NCBI GenBank assembly: GCA_022844205.1 | Contig: JALHMF010000006.1 | Location: 116,720-180,719, forward strand | Reading direction: 5' to 3' | From: Xanthobacteraceae bacterium | GTDB lineage: Bacteria; Pseudomonadota; Alphaproteobacteria; Rhizobiales; Xanthobacteraceae | Length of the DNA stretch: 64,000 nt | In this document: positions 17,394 through 26,478 of the stretch, piece after piece | Position numbering within the stretch: the stretch's first letter is position 1 | Layout of the letters: every line of letters starts with the position of its first letter | Translations under genes and position numbers: made by a program | The notes under the pieces: generated by a model | Seen by the model: only the letters and a program-made list of their open reading frames with translations | The model's database searches: none | What the model was told of the DNA's origin: nothing

Positions 17394-17669
17394 TTACTTC
17401 TTGCCCTTGGCCGTCGGCTGTGCGGCTGCGGCGGGCTTTTCGCCGCCTTCCTTGATGATGCCGGCAAACTTCTTCTGAAAGCGCGAGAGACGGCCGCCGC
17501 GGTCCATCAGCTGCTGCTGACCGCCGGTCCAGGCCGGATGCACCCGGGGGTCGATGTCGAGCTTCATCACGTCGCCCTTCTTGCCGTAGGTCGAGCGCGT
17601 CATGTATTCGGTGCCGTCCGTCATGACGATCTTGATTTCGTGGTAGTCGGGGTGAATGTCGGGCTTCAT
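17394..17669 (-). CDS. rpmE: 50S ribosomal protein L31 (bL31)
   Basis: A 91-aa bL31. Seen: [22 protein letters not shown] and the conserved [25 protein letters not shown]. The zinc-binding cysteines of the C+ form are absent, so this is a zinc-independent (C-) L31. The C-terminal tail is Ala/Lys-rich, [12 protein letters not shown]. It is divergent from the ABC exporter gene with 48 bp between the starts, and ends at a strong terminator. Confidence 0.95.
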   Translation of the reverse strand: MKPDIHPDYHEIKIVMTDGTEYMTRSTYGKKGDVMKLDIDPRVHPAWTGGQQQLMDRGGRLSRFQKKFAGIIKEGGEKPAAAAQPTAKGKK

Positions 17670-17717
17670 GGCTCGTTGATCCTTTAGATTTGCGGGCTTC
17701 ATAACCGAGGCCGGACT

Positions 17718-19526
17718 TTGACTCAAGCCAACCCAGCGAAATCGCCGAAAGAAGCCTCCACGCCCGCCCGGCGTGGCGGGGCGAGCCTGAAGCCGTTGCT
17801 CTCGCTTTTGCCCTATGTGCTGCGCTATCGCGGACGCATCCTTGCGGCCCTGGCCGCGCTTATTGCCGCAGCCGGTGCCACGCTGACCGTCCCGCTGGCC
17901 GTGCGGCGGATGATCGATTTCGGGTTCGCGCCTGAAAATGCCGGCCTGATCGACAGCTATTTTGGCGTGATGCTGGCGGTGGCGGGGCTGCTCGCGGTGG
18001 CGAGTGCCCTTCGCTACTACCTCGTGATGACGATTGGCGAGCGGGTCGTGGCCGATCTGCGTGCGGCCGTATTTGCCCATCTCGTTACGCTCTCGCCGGG
18101 GTATTTCGACAGCCAAAGAACGGGCGAGATCGCCTCGCGTCTCACCGCCGACACGACGCAGATCAAATCCGCCTTCGGCGCGTCGGCTTCGCTCGCGCTA
18201 CGGAGCCTCGTGCTTTTCGTCGGCGCGGTGGCGATGATGGTCATCACAAGCCCGCGCCTTTCGGCGCTGGTGCTGATCGTGATCCCGCTGATCGTGCTGC
18301 CGCTGGTTGCCTTCGGCCGCATGGTGACGCGCCGCTCGCGCGCGGCCCAGGATACGCTCGCGGATGCTTCCGGCTATGCGGTGGAGGCGCTCGGCGCGAT
18401 CCGCACGGTGCAATCCTTCACGGGGGAGAACAGCGCCAGCAGCCGCTTCCGGGACGCTGCGGAACAGTCCTTCTTGACAGCACGCAGTTCGCTGAAGGCG
18501 CGGTCGTTTTTGACGGCGACGGTGATCTTCCTCGTATTTGCAAGCGTCGTGACGGTGCTGTGGACCGGTGCGCAGGACGTGCTCGCGGGCGAGATGACGG
18601 CCGGGCGTCTCAGCCAGTTCGTGCTTTACGCGGTGTTCGCGGCGGGTGCCCTCGGCGAACTCAGCCAGGTTTGGGGCGAGATCACGCAGGCGGCGGGTGC
18701 CGCCGGGCGTCTCGCGGAAATTCTCGATGTGAAGCCGGTGATCGCAGCCCCTTTGAATCCGGTTTCGTTTCCCGCAGCCGAGCAAGGCTCGATCGGTTTT
18801 GAGGGCGTGTCTTTCGCCTATCCGAGCCGGCTTGACGCCCGCGTGCTGGACAACGTTTCGTTTGCCATCAAGCCCGGCGAGCGCGTGGCCATCGTTGGCC
18901 CTTCGGGTGCCGGCAAGAGCACGATCTTCCACCTGATCCTCCGGTTCTACGATCCGCTGTCGGGACGCATCCGCATTGACGGGATCGACATCCGGCAAAC
19001 CGATCCGTTGAAACTGCGCGCGCGCATCGCGCTGGTGCCGCAGGATGTGACGATCTTTGCCGCGAGCATCCGTGACAATATCCGGCTCGGGCGCAGCGGT
19101 GCCACGGACGCCGAGATCGAGCGGGCGGGCGCGCTCGCCCGCGTCGATGAATTCGCGCACCGGCTGCCCGAACAATACGACACGATGATCGGCGAACGCG
19201 GGGTTACTTTGTCAGGCGGCCAGCGCCAGCGCATCGCCATCGCACGGGCGATCCTGCGCGACGTGAAAATCCTCTTGCTCGACGAGGCGACGTCCTCGCT
19301 TGATGCGGAGAGCGAGACGCTCGTGCAGCAGGCGCTCGAACATTCCATGGAAGGGCGTACTTCGCTTGTGATCGCCCATCGGCTCGCGACCGTGCTGGGC
19401 GCGGATCGGATCCTCGTGATGGATCAGGGGCGCATTGTAGAGGAAGGAACGCATGCCAGCCTCGCCGCTTCCGGCGGCCTCTATGCGCGGCTCGCCGAAT
19501 TGCAGTTCGGCGCGGTGGCGGTGTAA
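17718..19526 (+). CDS. ABC exporter half-transporter (fused permease and ATPase)
   Basis: A 602-aa type IV ABC exporter half-transporter that should work as a homodimer. The N-terminal membrane domain (about 30-330) has six helices and includes [17 protein letters not shown]. The ATPase has Walker A GPSGAGKS near 393-400, LSGGQRQR near 497 and Walker [10 protein letters not shown] near 517, followed by the H-loop in VIAHRLAT. It resembles MsbA-like and multidrug exporters; substrate is unknown. The start appears to be TTG at 17718, since no ATG fits. Divergent from rpmE. Confidence 0.88.
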   Translation: MTQANPAKSPKEASTPARRGGASLKPLLSLLPYVLRYRGRILAALAALIAAAGATLTVPLAVRRMIDFGFAPENAGLIDSYFGVMLAVAGLLAVASALRYYLVMTIGERVVADLRAAVFAHLVTLSPGYFDSQRTGEIASRLTADTTQIKSAFGASASLALRSLVLFVGAVAMMVITSPRLSALVLIVIPLIVLPLVAFGRMVTRRSRAAQDTLADASGYAVEALGAIRTVQSFTGENSASSRFRDAAEQSFLTARSSLKARSFLTATVIFLVFASVVTVLWTGAQDVLAGEMTAGRLSQFVLYAVFAAGALGELSQVWGEITQAAGAAGRLAEILDVKPVIAAPLNPVSFPAAEQGSIGFEGVSFAYPSRLDARVLDNVSFAIKPGERVAIVGPSGAGKSTIFHLILRFYDPLSGRIRIDGIDIRQTDPLKLRARIALVPQDVTIFAASIRDNIRLGRSGATDAEIERAGALARVDEFAHRLPEQYDTMIGERGVTLSGGQRQRIAIARAILRDVKILLLDEATSSLDAESETLVQQALEHSMEGRTSLVIAHRLATVLGADRILVMDQGRIVEEGTHASLAASGGLYARLAELQFGAVAV

Positions 19527-19533
19527 GCCATAC

Positions 19534-19632
19534 TTGTCATCGTCCGCGCAAGCGGACGATCCAGTAAACGACTCGTTCAAATTAATACGCCGTGATTACT
19601 GGATGCCCCGCTTGCTTGCGCGGGGCATGACA
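19534..19632. repeat. Palindromic repeat, family B copy 2
   Basis: Begins ttgtcatcgtccgcg and ends gcatgaca, with the tccagtaa / ttactgga pair also found at 7053-7157. It lies between the convergent ABC exporter and OmpA-like genes. Confidence 0.8.
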
Positions 19633-19646
19633 GCAAAAGAACGGGC

Positions 19647-20651
19647 TCACCGCTCCGTAAGCTTCAATTCAATGCGCCGGTTGCGGCTGTAGGCCTCTTC
19701 GCTCCCCGAAGGATCGATCGGCTGGAATTCGCCGAAGCCCGCGGCGACGAGATTCTCCGGTTTCACGCCGCGCGCGATCAGGTACTGCACCACCGAGATC
19801 GCGCGGCTGGAGGAAAGCTCCCAGTTGGACGGAAAGCGCTCGCTGGAGATCGGCCGCACATCGGTGTGGCCGTCCACGCGGATGACCCAGGCAATGTCCT
19901 TCGGCACGCGGTTGGCGAGATCGAGCAGGGCATTCGCCACCTTGTCGAGTTCCGGGCGGGCTTCGGGACGCAGCGTCGCCGAGCCGCGATCGAAGAAGAC
20001 CTCCGACTGGAACACGAAGCGGTCGCCGACGATCCGGATTTCGGGCCGGTTGCCGAGAATTTCCCGTAGCCGGCCGAAAAATTCCGAACGGTAGCGCTGC
20101 AGTTCCTGCACGCGCTGGGCGAGCGCCACGTTCAGCCGCTGGCCAAGTTCCGTGAGCTTGGTCTGGCTTTCCTTGTTGCGTTTCTCGGAAACTTCGAGCG
20201 CGCTTTCAATGGCCGCAAGCTGCCGGCGCAGCGCCGCGATCTGCTGGTTCAGCAGCGCAATCTGCGAAATCTGCTGCTGGCTGAGACTGCGTTCGGCTTC
20301 GAGTTCGCTGGCGAGCGCTTTTGAGTCCGCGCCGCTGCCCGCGGCGCCACGCAGGCGGTCGCGTTCGGTTTCGGCACTCTTCAGGCTCGCCCGCAAGGAG
20401 GCGAGTTGATCTTCCAGCGTGGTCGAGCCTGAGCGCTCAAGCGCCAGCAATTCGGAGAGTTGCCTGATCTGCGCATTCAGCCGGGTAAGGGCGTTGTCCT
20501 TGCCGGTCAGTTCCTGACTGAGAAAAAATTGCGCGATCATGAAAACGGAAATGAGGAAGACGAAAACGAGCAGCAGCGTCGAGAGCGCATCGACAAAGCC
20601 GGGCCAGTAATCGATTCCGCGGTAGCCTCTGCGCGTACGCCCGAGCGCCAT
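19647..20651 (-). CDS. MotB-like protein with OmpA peptidoglycan-binding domain
   Basis: A 334-aa inner-membrane protein with one helix (about 18-44) followed by a long Gln/Ser/Leu-rich coiled coil (about 50-190) and a C-terminal OmpA/MotB domain (about 205-334) with FDRGSATLRPEARPEL, VDGHTDVRPI and SRNRRIELKL. Asp21 in WPGFVDALSTLLLVF is placed like the ion-carrying Asp of MotB. It follows the MotA/TolQ-like gene by 3 bp, so the two should form a stator-like, ion-driven complex anchored to peptidoglycan. Specific role unknown; flagellar genes are absent. Confidence 0.85.
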   Translation of the reverse strand: MALGRTRRGYRGIDYWPGFVDALSTLLLVFVFLISVFMIAQFFLSQELTGKDNALTRLNAQIRQLSELLALERSGSTTLEDQLASLRASLKSAETERDRLRGAAGSGADSKALASELEAERSLSQQQISQIALLNQQIAALRRQLAAIESALEVSEKRNKESQTKLTELGQRLNVALAQRVQELQRYRSEFFGRLREILGNRPEIRIVGDRFVFQSEVFFDRGSATLRPEARPELDKVANALLDLANRVPKDIAWVIRVDGHTDVRPISSERFPSNWELSSSRAISVVQYLIARGVKPENLVAAGFGEFQPIDPSGSEEAYSRNRRIELKLTER

Positions 20652-20654
20652 CGC

Positions 20655-21737
20655 TCACATTCTCCCCGGCGTTACATCGACACTGGCGAGACGCACGAGC
20701 AGGCCGCGGATTTCGTTTTGCTGGTCGGCCTGGTTCTCCACCCAGTCGCGCAGCATTTGTTGCTCGGTGCGCATGTGATTCACGAGTTGCTGCAGGCTTT
20801 CGGCAAGCTGCACCATCGCGTTGGTGGCGCGCGGCGTGCCGGCCTCGGCGACGATCTGCTCCAGCCGCTGGATGGCGGCCGTGATCTCCGCGACCGGTAC
20901 CGGGCTTGCGGCTCCCGCTTTCAGCGTACGGTCGAAACGCTGGATGGCGGCGGAGAATTCCTCCAGCAGATTTGCCGGAACCGCCGGCCCGCCCGCCATG
21001 GCGACTTCGCTGCCGGTGCCGAGATCGCGCACGGTAGTGGAAAGCCAGTCTTCGAGATCGGTGTAGAAGCGGTTCTGCGCCTGGCCGGCTTGCAGATCGA
21101 GGAAGCCGAGGATCAACGAACCGGCGAGACCAAACAGCGAAGACGAAAACGCGATGCCCATGCCGCCGAGCGGCGCCGCCAATCCATTCTTCAGGTCATC
21201 GAAAACGCGGCCAGAGTCGTTACCGACTTCCAGCGACTGCACGACTTTTCCAATGGACCCGACCGTTTCCAGCAAGCCCCAGAACGTGCCAAGCAGTCCG
21301 AGAAAAACCAAAAGCCCGGTGAGGTAACGCGCGACCTCGCGCGTTTCGTCGAGACGCGTGCCGATGGACTCCAGCAGCCCGCGCATCGTCGTTTGCGAGA
21401 TCGACATACGGCCGGCGCGTTCGCCGAGCAGCGTCGCCATCGGCGCCAGCAGCTTCGGCGGGCGGTTATGGGCGAGACCCGGATCGGCGATGCGGAAATT
21501 GTTGACCCATTTCACTTCGGGAAAGAGCCGCATCACCTGGCGTACCGACATGGCGATGCCGACCAGCAGTGCGCCTAGAATAATTCCGTTGAGCGCGGGG
21601 TTGGCGAGAAACGCGGCCCAAATCTGGCGATAGAGCAGGAGCGCCAACAGCGCGCACAGGACCAGAAACACAATCATCCGGACCAAAAAAATCCGGGGCG
21701 ATGAGACTTTGAAATAAAGATCGGCTTCGCGCGCCAT
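20655..21737 (-). CDS. MotA/TolQ/ExbB-like proton-channel protein
   Basis: A 360-aa inner-membrane protein. Two helices near the N-terminus (FLVRMIVFLVLCALLALLLY and LNGIILGALLVGIAMSV), then two with the MotA/TolQ signatures GLLGTFWGL and GGMGIAFSSSLFGLAGS, then a long soluble C-terminal helical region. Start at ATG 21737 (MAREADLYFK), reached from a longer open frame without a credible upstream start. It forms a two-gene unit with the OmpA-domain gene. It is longer than TolQ and is not the Tol-Pal TolQ, which is at 39544. Confidence 0.83.
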   Translation of the reverse strand: MAREADLYFKVSSPRIFLVRMIVFLVLCALLALLLYRQIWAAFLANPALNGIILGALLVGIAMSVRQVMRLFPEVKWVNNFRIADPGLAHNRPPKLLAPMATLLGERAGRMSISQTTMRGLLESIGTRLDETREVARYLTGLLVFLGLLGTFWGLLETVGSIGKVVQSLEVGNDSGRVFDDLKNGLAAPLGGMGIAFSSSLFGLAGSLILGFLDLQAGQAQNRFYTDLEDWLSTTVRDLGTGSEVAMAGGPAVPANLLEEFSAAIQRFDRTLKAGAASPVPVAEITAAIQRLEQIVAEAGTPRATNAMVQLAESLQQLVNHMRTEQQMLRDWVENQADQQNEIRGLLVRLASVDVTPGRM

Positions 21738-21849
21738 CAACTTGTCCCGGCTGGCTTGTCCAATACCAAGTTCTGCGTCCGCCGGCGGATTATGGCACAG
21801 GCGGAAGCGATTGGAATGACGGCAGCAAACGGCAGAAAGGTGGCGGGCT

Positions 21850-22638
21850 TCAGGCGGACTTGAGTACCGCGAGCATTTCGCGATGAACGAATTCGTTACC
21901 CGCCACCACCGAACCGGAAAGGAGCATGGTGTCGCCGCCCTTGTCGTCGGTGGTGAAACCACCGGACTCGCCCAGGATGCAGATGCCGGCGGCGAGGTCC
22001 CACGCCGAGAGACCGTGTTCCCAGAATCCGTCGAAACGGCCCGCGGCTACCCACGCGAGATCGAGCGCTGCAGCACCCGTGCGGCGCAAGCCCGCGACTT
22101 TTTCCTGCATCGCCGCAAGTTCGCGGCGAAAGCGCTCCGGATCGCCGCGGCCGCGATGCGGAATACCACAAGTGATGACGGCATTGGAAAGATCGCGGCG
22201 TGCCGCCACGCGCAGGCGGCGTTCGTTCAGATACGCACCCTTGCCGCGCTCGGCGACGAACATTTCATCCGTGACGGGATTGAAGGTGAGGCCCGCGACC
22301 GGCTGTGCGTTTTTCAGCAAGCCGATCGAGATCGCGAACAGCGGAATGCCGTGCAGGAAATTTGTCGTGCCGTCGAGCGGATCGACGACCCATTGATGCG
22401 ACGTGTCCTTGCCCTCGACCGCACCACGCTCTTCCATCAGGAAGCCGTAGTCGGGACGCGCCTTCAGGAGTTCCTGATAGATGGTTTCCTCCGAACGCCT
22501 GTCGGCGGCCGAAACGAAATTCGCTGGACCCTTCAGGGAAACCTGCAACTGCTCGACTTCGCCGAAATCGCGGATCAATGCGCGGCCCGCCTTGCGGGCG
22601 GCGTTCACCATCACCGTGATGATTGGAGAGCGGATCAT
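21850..22638 (-). CDS. Inositol monophosphatase family protein (SuhB-like)
   Basis: A 262-aa Mg-dependent phosphatase of the IMPase/FIG fold. Metal-site motifs are present: MEERG near residue 69, VVDPLDGTTNF near 85-95, and SAWDLAAG near 217 (the WDxAAG element). Substrate may be myo-inositol-1-phosphate, another sugar phosphate or, as in SuhB, an RNA-polymerase-associated role; the sequence alone does not decide. Same strand as efp upstream and the motor pair downstream. Confidence 0.9.
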   Translation of the reverse strand: MIRSPIITVMVNAARKAGRALIRDFGEVEQLQVSLKGPANFVSAADRRSEETIYQELLKARPDYGFLMEERGAVEGKDTSHQWVVDPLDGTTNFLHGIPLFAISIGLLKNAQPVAGLTFNPVTDEMFVAERGKGAYLNERRLRVAARRDLSNAVITCGIPHRGRGDPERFRRELAAMQEKVAGLRRTGAAALDLAWVAAGRFDGFWEHGLSAWDLAAGICILGESGGFTTDDKGGDTMLLSGSVVAGNEFVHREMLAVLKSA

Positions 22639-22647
22639 TGATTTTTA

Positions 22648-22778
22648 TCCCTCCCCATTTTTGGGAAGGGTGGCCGAGCGAAGCGAGGCCGGGTGGGGAA
22701 TGCTCATTCTATATCTCTTCGCTCTTGCCCCGCCCCGCCGCGCTGACGCGCGGCGTGCCCTCCCCTGAAGAGGAGGGA
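22648..22778. repeat. Palindromic repeat, family C copy 2
   Basis: Starts tccctccccatttttggga and ends ctgaagaggaggga, with gagcgaagcgaggccgggtgggg inside in shortened form. It sits between the co-directional efp and inositol monophosphatase-family genes. Confidence 0.75.
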
Positions 22779-22789
22779 CGTTTAATCGT

Positions 22790-23353
22790 TCATTCCGCCC
22801 GGCGGACGTAGGTGATTTCGTTGGTATCGACGACGATGCTTTCGCCCGACCCAACGAACGGCGGCACGAGTACGCGCAGGCCGTTCTCAAGCTTCGCCGG
22901 CTTGTAGGACGAAGCGGCGGTTTGCCCCTTCACCACGGCATCGGCTTCGACGATCTTCAGCGTCACGTAATCCGGCAACTTGATGCCGATCGGCTTGTCG
23001 TCGTGCAGTTCGAGCGTGACGGTCATGCCGTCTTGCAGGAAAGCCGCGCGATCGCCGACAAAATCTTCCGCGATCTCGCGTTGCTCATAGCTTTCGAGAT
23101 CCATGAACACGAGGTTGGTACCCTCGCGATAGAGATACTGAAAGTCCTTCTGCTCCAGATGCGCGCGCTCGACGCGCTCGTCCGAGCCGAAGCGGTTGTT
23201 GAGCTTGTGGCCGTCGATCAGGTTCTTCAGTTCGACCTGATTGTAGGCCGGCCCCTTGCCCGGCTTCACGGCCATCGATTTCACGGCGATCCAGAGCGAG
23301 TTCTGATATTCGATCACCATGCCGGGACGAATTTCGTTGCCATTGACCTTCAT
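22790..23353 (-). CDS. efp: Translation elongation factor P
   Basis: A 187-aa EF-P that relieves ribosome stalling at polyproline stretches. Three OB-like domains are expected. The loop carrying the modified residue reads [11 protein letters not shown], with Lys33 in the place of the lysine that EpmA lysylates in other bacteria. Domain III closes with [17 protein letters not shown]. The window codes for very proline-rich proteins (59914, 43929, 40687) that would be natural clients. Confidence 0.97.
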   Translation of the reverse strand: MKVNGNEIRPGMVIEYQNSLWIAVKSMAVKPGKGPAYNQVELKNLIDGHKLNNRFGSDERVERAHLEQKDFQYLYREGTNLVFMDLESYEQREIAEDFVGDRAAFLQDGMTVTLELHDDKPIGIKLPDYVTLKIVEADAVVKGQTAASSYKPAKLENGLRVLVPPFVGSGESIVVDTNEITYVRRAE

Positions 23354-23435
23354 TGGATTTCCTCAGACGCGCTTCAATGAGCGCGGCAATGCGGGTTCTC
23401 GTGCCAGCCGGGCAGGGGCGGCGTCAAGTGCGGCG

Positions 23436-24410
23436 TCAGGTGCGCGGCTTGGTGAATTCGGCGACCAGTGCGTCAAACAGCCGGGAAGCCTCGGTCTTGT
23501 CCTTGTCGGACAATTGAGCGCATTCGGTGTCGAGCAGCACATCCGAGAGGCCGGATGCGCGGGCAAGCAGATGCCAGGCGCACCCTTCGACGATTTTCTT
23601 TTCGGTCCCGCGCCCCGTGACGAGCACCCGAGCGTAGCGGTTGGCGCCCACGGGATTGCCGATCTTGGCGGCGCGCTCGAACCATTTGGCGGCTTCGGGT
23701 TCGTTCTTCTGCGTGCCGGTGCCGTTGAAGAGCGCGATGCCGAGTTCGACCATCGCCGGGATATGGTCGAGCTTCGCCGCGCGCTGGAGCCAGCGCACCG
23801 CCTCGGCCGGATCGCGTTTCACGCCTTCGCCTTCCTTGTAGAAAATCGCGAGCATGTGCTGGGCGTCCGGCAGGTCCTGCTCGGCGGCGACGAGCAGCCA
23901 GCGCGCGGCCGCGGCGTTGTCCTGCGTCAGCACCTGTCCTTCAATGTACAGCAGCGCGAGATTAAAAGCCGATGCCGCATGCTGCATCTCGGCGGCGCGG
24001 CGGAAGAGCTTTGCCGCTTCGTCGCGGTTCTTGTCCATGCCGCGGCCTTCGAGATTGAACAGCGCCAGGCCGAACAGCGCGTTGCGTTCGTTGCGCGCGG
24101 CGGCAAGGCGATACCAATCGGCCGCCCTGTAGTCGTCCTGCGGCACGCCAAGACCGCGCGCATAAAGTTCGGCGAGGATCGTCATCGCACGCGGGTCTTT
24201 GGATTGTTCGACGAGCTTGGTCGCTTCCGAAAAGGCCGTGAGGTTGTCGCCGCTTGCAAGCGCCTTGATCGCGGTCTCGAGCGAAGGAGCCGGCTGGCTG
24301 GAAGATTTTCCGGCCTCTTTCGCCGGCGACTTTTTCTCCTGTGCGGACGCCGTTCCCGTGCAAAGCAGGGCAACGACGATCGCCAGGGCATACGGAAACT
24401 TCACAATCAC
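23436..24410 (-). CDS. Sel1-like/TPR repeat periplasmic protein
   Basis: A 324-aa exported protein. A signal peptide (MIVKFPYALAIVVALLCTGTASA) is followed by a charged linker and about six Sel1-like repeats (for example AAKLFRRAAEMQHAASAFNLALLY and AVRWLQRAAKLDHIPAMVELG, quoted in part). Such helical solenoids mediate protein contacts in the envelope; a partner is not evident. Its start overlaps the stop of the ThiE-like gene by 4 bp, so they are co-translated. Confidence 0.82.
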   Translation of the reverse strand: MIVKFPYALAIVVALLCTGTASAQEKKSPAKEAGKSSSQPAPSLETAIKALASGDNLTAFSEATKLVEQSKDPRAMTILAELYARGLGVPQDDYRAADWYRLAAARNERNALFGLALFNLEGRGMDKNRDEAAKLFRRAAEMQHAASAFNLALLYIEGQVLTQDNAAAARWLLVAAEQDLPDAQHMLAIFYKEGEGVKRDPAEAVRWLQRAAKLDHIPAMVELGIALFNGTGTQKNEPEAAKWFERAAKIGNPVGANRYARVLVTGRGTEKKIVEGCAWHLLARASGLSDVLLDTECAQLSDKDKTEASRLFDALVAEFTKPRT

Positions 24411-25087
24411 TGCACCGTCTCGGCGGCATCTAGATGAATCGCCAATTTCGAGAGAACGTCCGCGGGATCATCCTCCGCGTTCCAGAGCAGTTCCTCGCCA
24501 AGTGCGACGAAGTCGGCGCCCGCCCGGACGAGCGCGGGGATTTCATTTCCGTTCGCGGCATAGGCGATGCAGGGAAGCTGGAACAGCTCGGCCCACCAGC
24601 TGACGCGCTCGGTTAAGGCATCGAACCCGGGACGGTTTCCATCCGCGTCCGGCTCGCCGAACATCACATAGTCGGCGCCACCTTCGCCTGCGACCATCGC
24701 CTCGTGCCGGCTTGCAAGCCGGCCTGCACCCACGATGCGTTCCTTCAGCGAGGCGCGCATGGACTGGACCGCCGCCGCGTCGGTCATGTGCGTGCCGTCG
24801 GCTCCGGCATCGTCCACGAGATGGGCAAAGCCTTCGAGCAGCAAGGTCGCCCCGTTTTTCTGCGCTTCCGGCAACAGCAGCTTTGCGCGCGCCACCAGTT
24901 CGGAGTCCTCGGCGGCAGCGATCAGATCGGCATCGTCGCCGGCGAGCCGCAAAATCACGGCGGCGACATCGGTGGAGGAACAGGCGGAGGAAAGCTGCGG
25001 CAGAAATTTTGCCGCTTCCTCGATCACCGGCGTGATGAGGATGAAACGAGGCCTCACCTTTTCCCGCTCGCTCTTGCGACGATCCAT
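24407..25087 (-). CDS. Thiamine phosphate synthase-like protein (divergent ThiE)
   Basis: A 226-aa TIM-barrel of the ThiE/TenI family. The general order of strands is recognisable: FILITPV, GATLLLEG, DGTHMTD, GADYVMFGEPD, IAYAANG. Residues that bind the pyrimidine and phosphate in true ThiE are altered: HMTD replaces HLGQED and VMFGEPD replaces IGVGPIFPT. It may therefore be a TenI-like paralogue or a different enzyme. Coupled by overlap to the Sel1-repeat gene and downstream of the class I aldolase gene. Confidence 0.65.
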   Translation of the reverse strand: MDRRKSEREKVRPRFILITPVIEEAAKFLPQLSSACSSTDVAAVILRLAGDDADLIAAAEDSELVARAKLLLPEAQKNGATLLLEGFAHLVDDAGADGTHMTDAAAVQSMRASLKERIVGAGRLASRHEAMVAGEGGADYVMFGEPDADGNRPGFDALTERVSWWAELFQLPCIAYAANGNEIPALVRAGADFVALGEELLWNAEDDPADVLSKLAIHLDAAETVQ

Positions 25088-25190
25088 GACAAACCGATGG
25101 CGCGGGATGGCGGCAAATCCGCGGCATGGCGCCCGCGCGAAATCCCATAGGCCGCATGGCAGTGCGTTAGGTCAATCAAAAATATTTGTT

Positions 25191-25308
25191 GGCATTCCGG
25201 GGCGCGCACAGCGCGAGCCCGGAATCCATATCCCCAATGCAAAATGCTGGAAGCTGGGGTTATGGATTCCGCGCTCGGCTCCGGGAAGGCCGCCTCGGCC
25301 GGAATGAC
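25191..25308. repeat. Palindromic repeat, family A copy 2
   Basis: ggcattccggggcgc ... ccggaatgac with inner cggaatccata / tatggattccg. It occupies most of the gap between the aldolase and ThiE-like genes. Confidence 0.88.
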
Positions 25309-25310
25309 AG

Positions 25311-26336
25311 TTAGGCCGCCTTCTTTTCGAGGTCCGATTTCCACTGGCCCATGGAGGCGAGTCCGTTCATATGCGCCCGGTGCAGGAACGCGCGCTGGGC
25401 GCTCGCGACATTCTCGCCCTTGCCGGACCATGCCTTCTGCGGCGCCGCCTGAAGTGCGCGGCCGTATGAGAAGGTGAGGTTCCAGGGCAGGCCGCCGATC
25501 TTGTTCATCGCATCGAGATGAGCGGTGGCTTCTTCATCCGATTGGCCGCCGGACAGGAACGCGATGCCCGGCACCGCGCCCGGCACGCAATTCTTCAGTA
25601 GCTTTACGGTCTTCTCGGCGACTTCCTGCACGGACGCTTTCTTCGCGCTCTTCTTGCCGGAGACCGCCATGTTCGGTTTCAGCACGATGCCTTCGAGCGA
25701 AACCTTTTGATAATAGAGCTGCTGGAAAGTTTCCTTCAGCACGAATTCGGTGACCTCGTAACAGCGGTCGATGTCGTGGTCGCCGTCCATCAGCACTTCC
25801 GGCTCCACGATCGGCACGATCTGCGCGGCCTGGCAGAGTGCGGCGTAACGCGCGAGCGCGTGCGCGTTGGTATGGATCGCGGCATAGCTCGGAATGCCCG
25901 GCGCGATGTCGATCACCGCGCGCCATTTCGCGAAGCGGGCACCCTGCTCGTAATATTTGACGAGGCGGTCGGCGAGCTTGTCCAATCCAGCGGTGATCAG
26001 TTCGCCCGGGCAGTTCGGCAGCGGCTTCGTGCCTTCGTCGACCTTGATGCCCGGAATCGAGCCAGCTTTCTTGATGACATCGACCAGCGGCGTGCCGTCC
26101 TTCGCCTTCTGCCAGATGGTTTCGTCGTAAAGGATCACGCCAGAGATATATTTCGACATCGCTTCATGGGTGCGGAACATCAGCTCGCGATAGTCGCGGC
26201 GATTGTCTTCCGTGCATTCCACGCTGATCGCGTCGAAACGCTTCTTGATGGTGCCGGAGCTTTCGTCGGCGGCGAGGATGCCCTTGCCCGGGGTCACCAT
26301 CGCGCGGGCTACTTTGTTGAGTTCCGCAAGGTTCAT
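25311..26336 (-). CDS. Class I fructose-bisphosphate aldolase
   Basis: A 341-aa Schiff-base aldolase that interconverts fructose-1,6-bisphosphate with dihydroxyacetone phosphate and glyceraldehyde-3-phosphate. Seen: GILAADESSGTIKKRF near 19-34 and the Schiff-base Lys (K220) in GIVLKPNM, then FLSGGQSDEEAT near 265. It is the metal-free, animal-like class I form. Same strand and order as pgk, gap and tkt upstream, so it belongs to the triose-phosphate run. Confidence 0.95.
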   Translation of the reverse strand: MNLAELNKVARAMVTPGKGILAADESSGTIKKRFDAISVECTEDNRRDYRELMFRTHEAMSKYISGVILYDETIWQKAKDGTPLVDVIKKAGSIPGIKVDEGTKPLPNCPGELITAGLDKLADRLVKYYEQGARFAKWRAVIDIAPGIPSYAAIHTNAHALARYAALCQAAQIVPIVEPEVLMDGDHDIDRCYEVTEFVLKETFQQLYYQKVSLEGIVLKPNMAVSGKKSAKKASVQEVAEKTVKLLKNCVPGAVPGIAFLSGGQSDEEATAHLDAMNKIGGLPWNLTFSYGRALQAAPQKAWSGKGENVASAQRAFLHRAHMNGLASMGQWKSDLEKKAA

Positions 26337-26359
26337 CGGGTCTCCTGAAAAACGACCGA

Positions 26360-26473
26360 GTCATTCCGGGGCGCGGCGAAGCCGCGAGCCCGGAATCCAT
26401 AACCCCTGTTTTCAGATGATGTCTAGCGGGGATGATGGATTCCGGATAGCCGCTTCGCGGCTTCCGGAATGAC
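26360..26473. repeat. Palindromic repeat, family A copy 3
   Basis: gtcattccgg ... ccggaatgac outer arms with inner cggaatccataac / tggattccgg. It fills the gap between pgk and the aldolase gene. Confidence 0.88.
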
Positions 26474-26478
26474 GAGGG

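Noticed and set aside
19647..21737. Zorya anti-phage system
   Set aside because: The motor pair resembles ZorAB only in general architecture; no ZorC, ZorD helicase or ZorE nuclease gene is adjacent. Neighbours are housekeeping genes.
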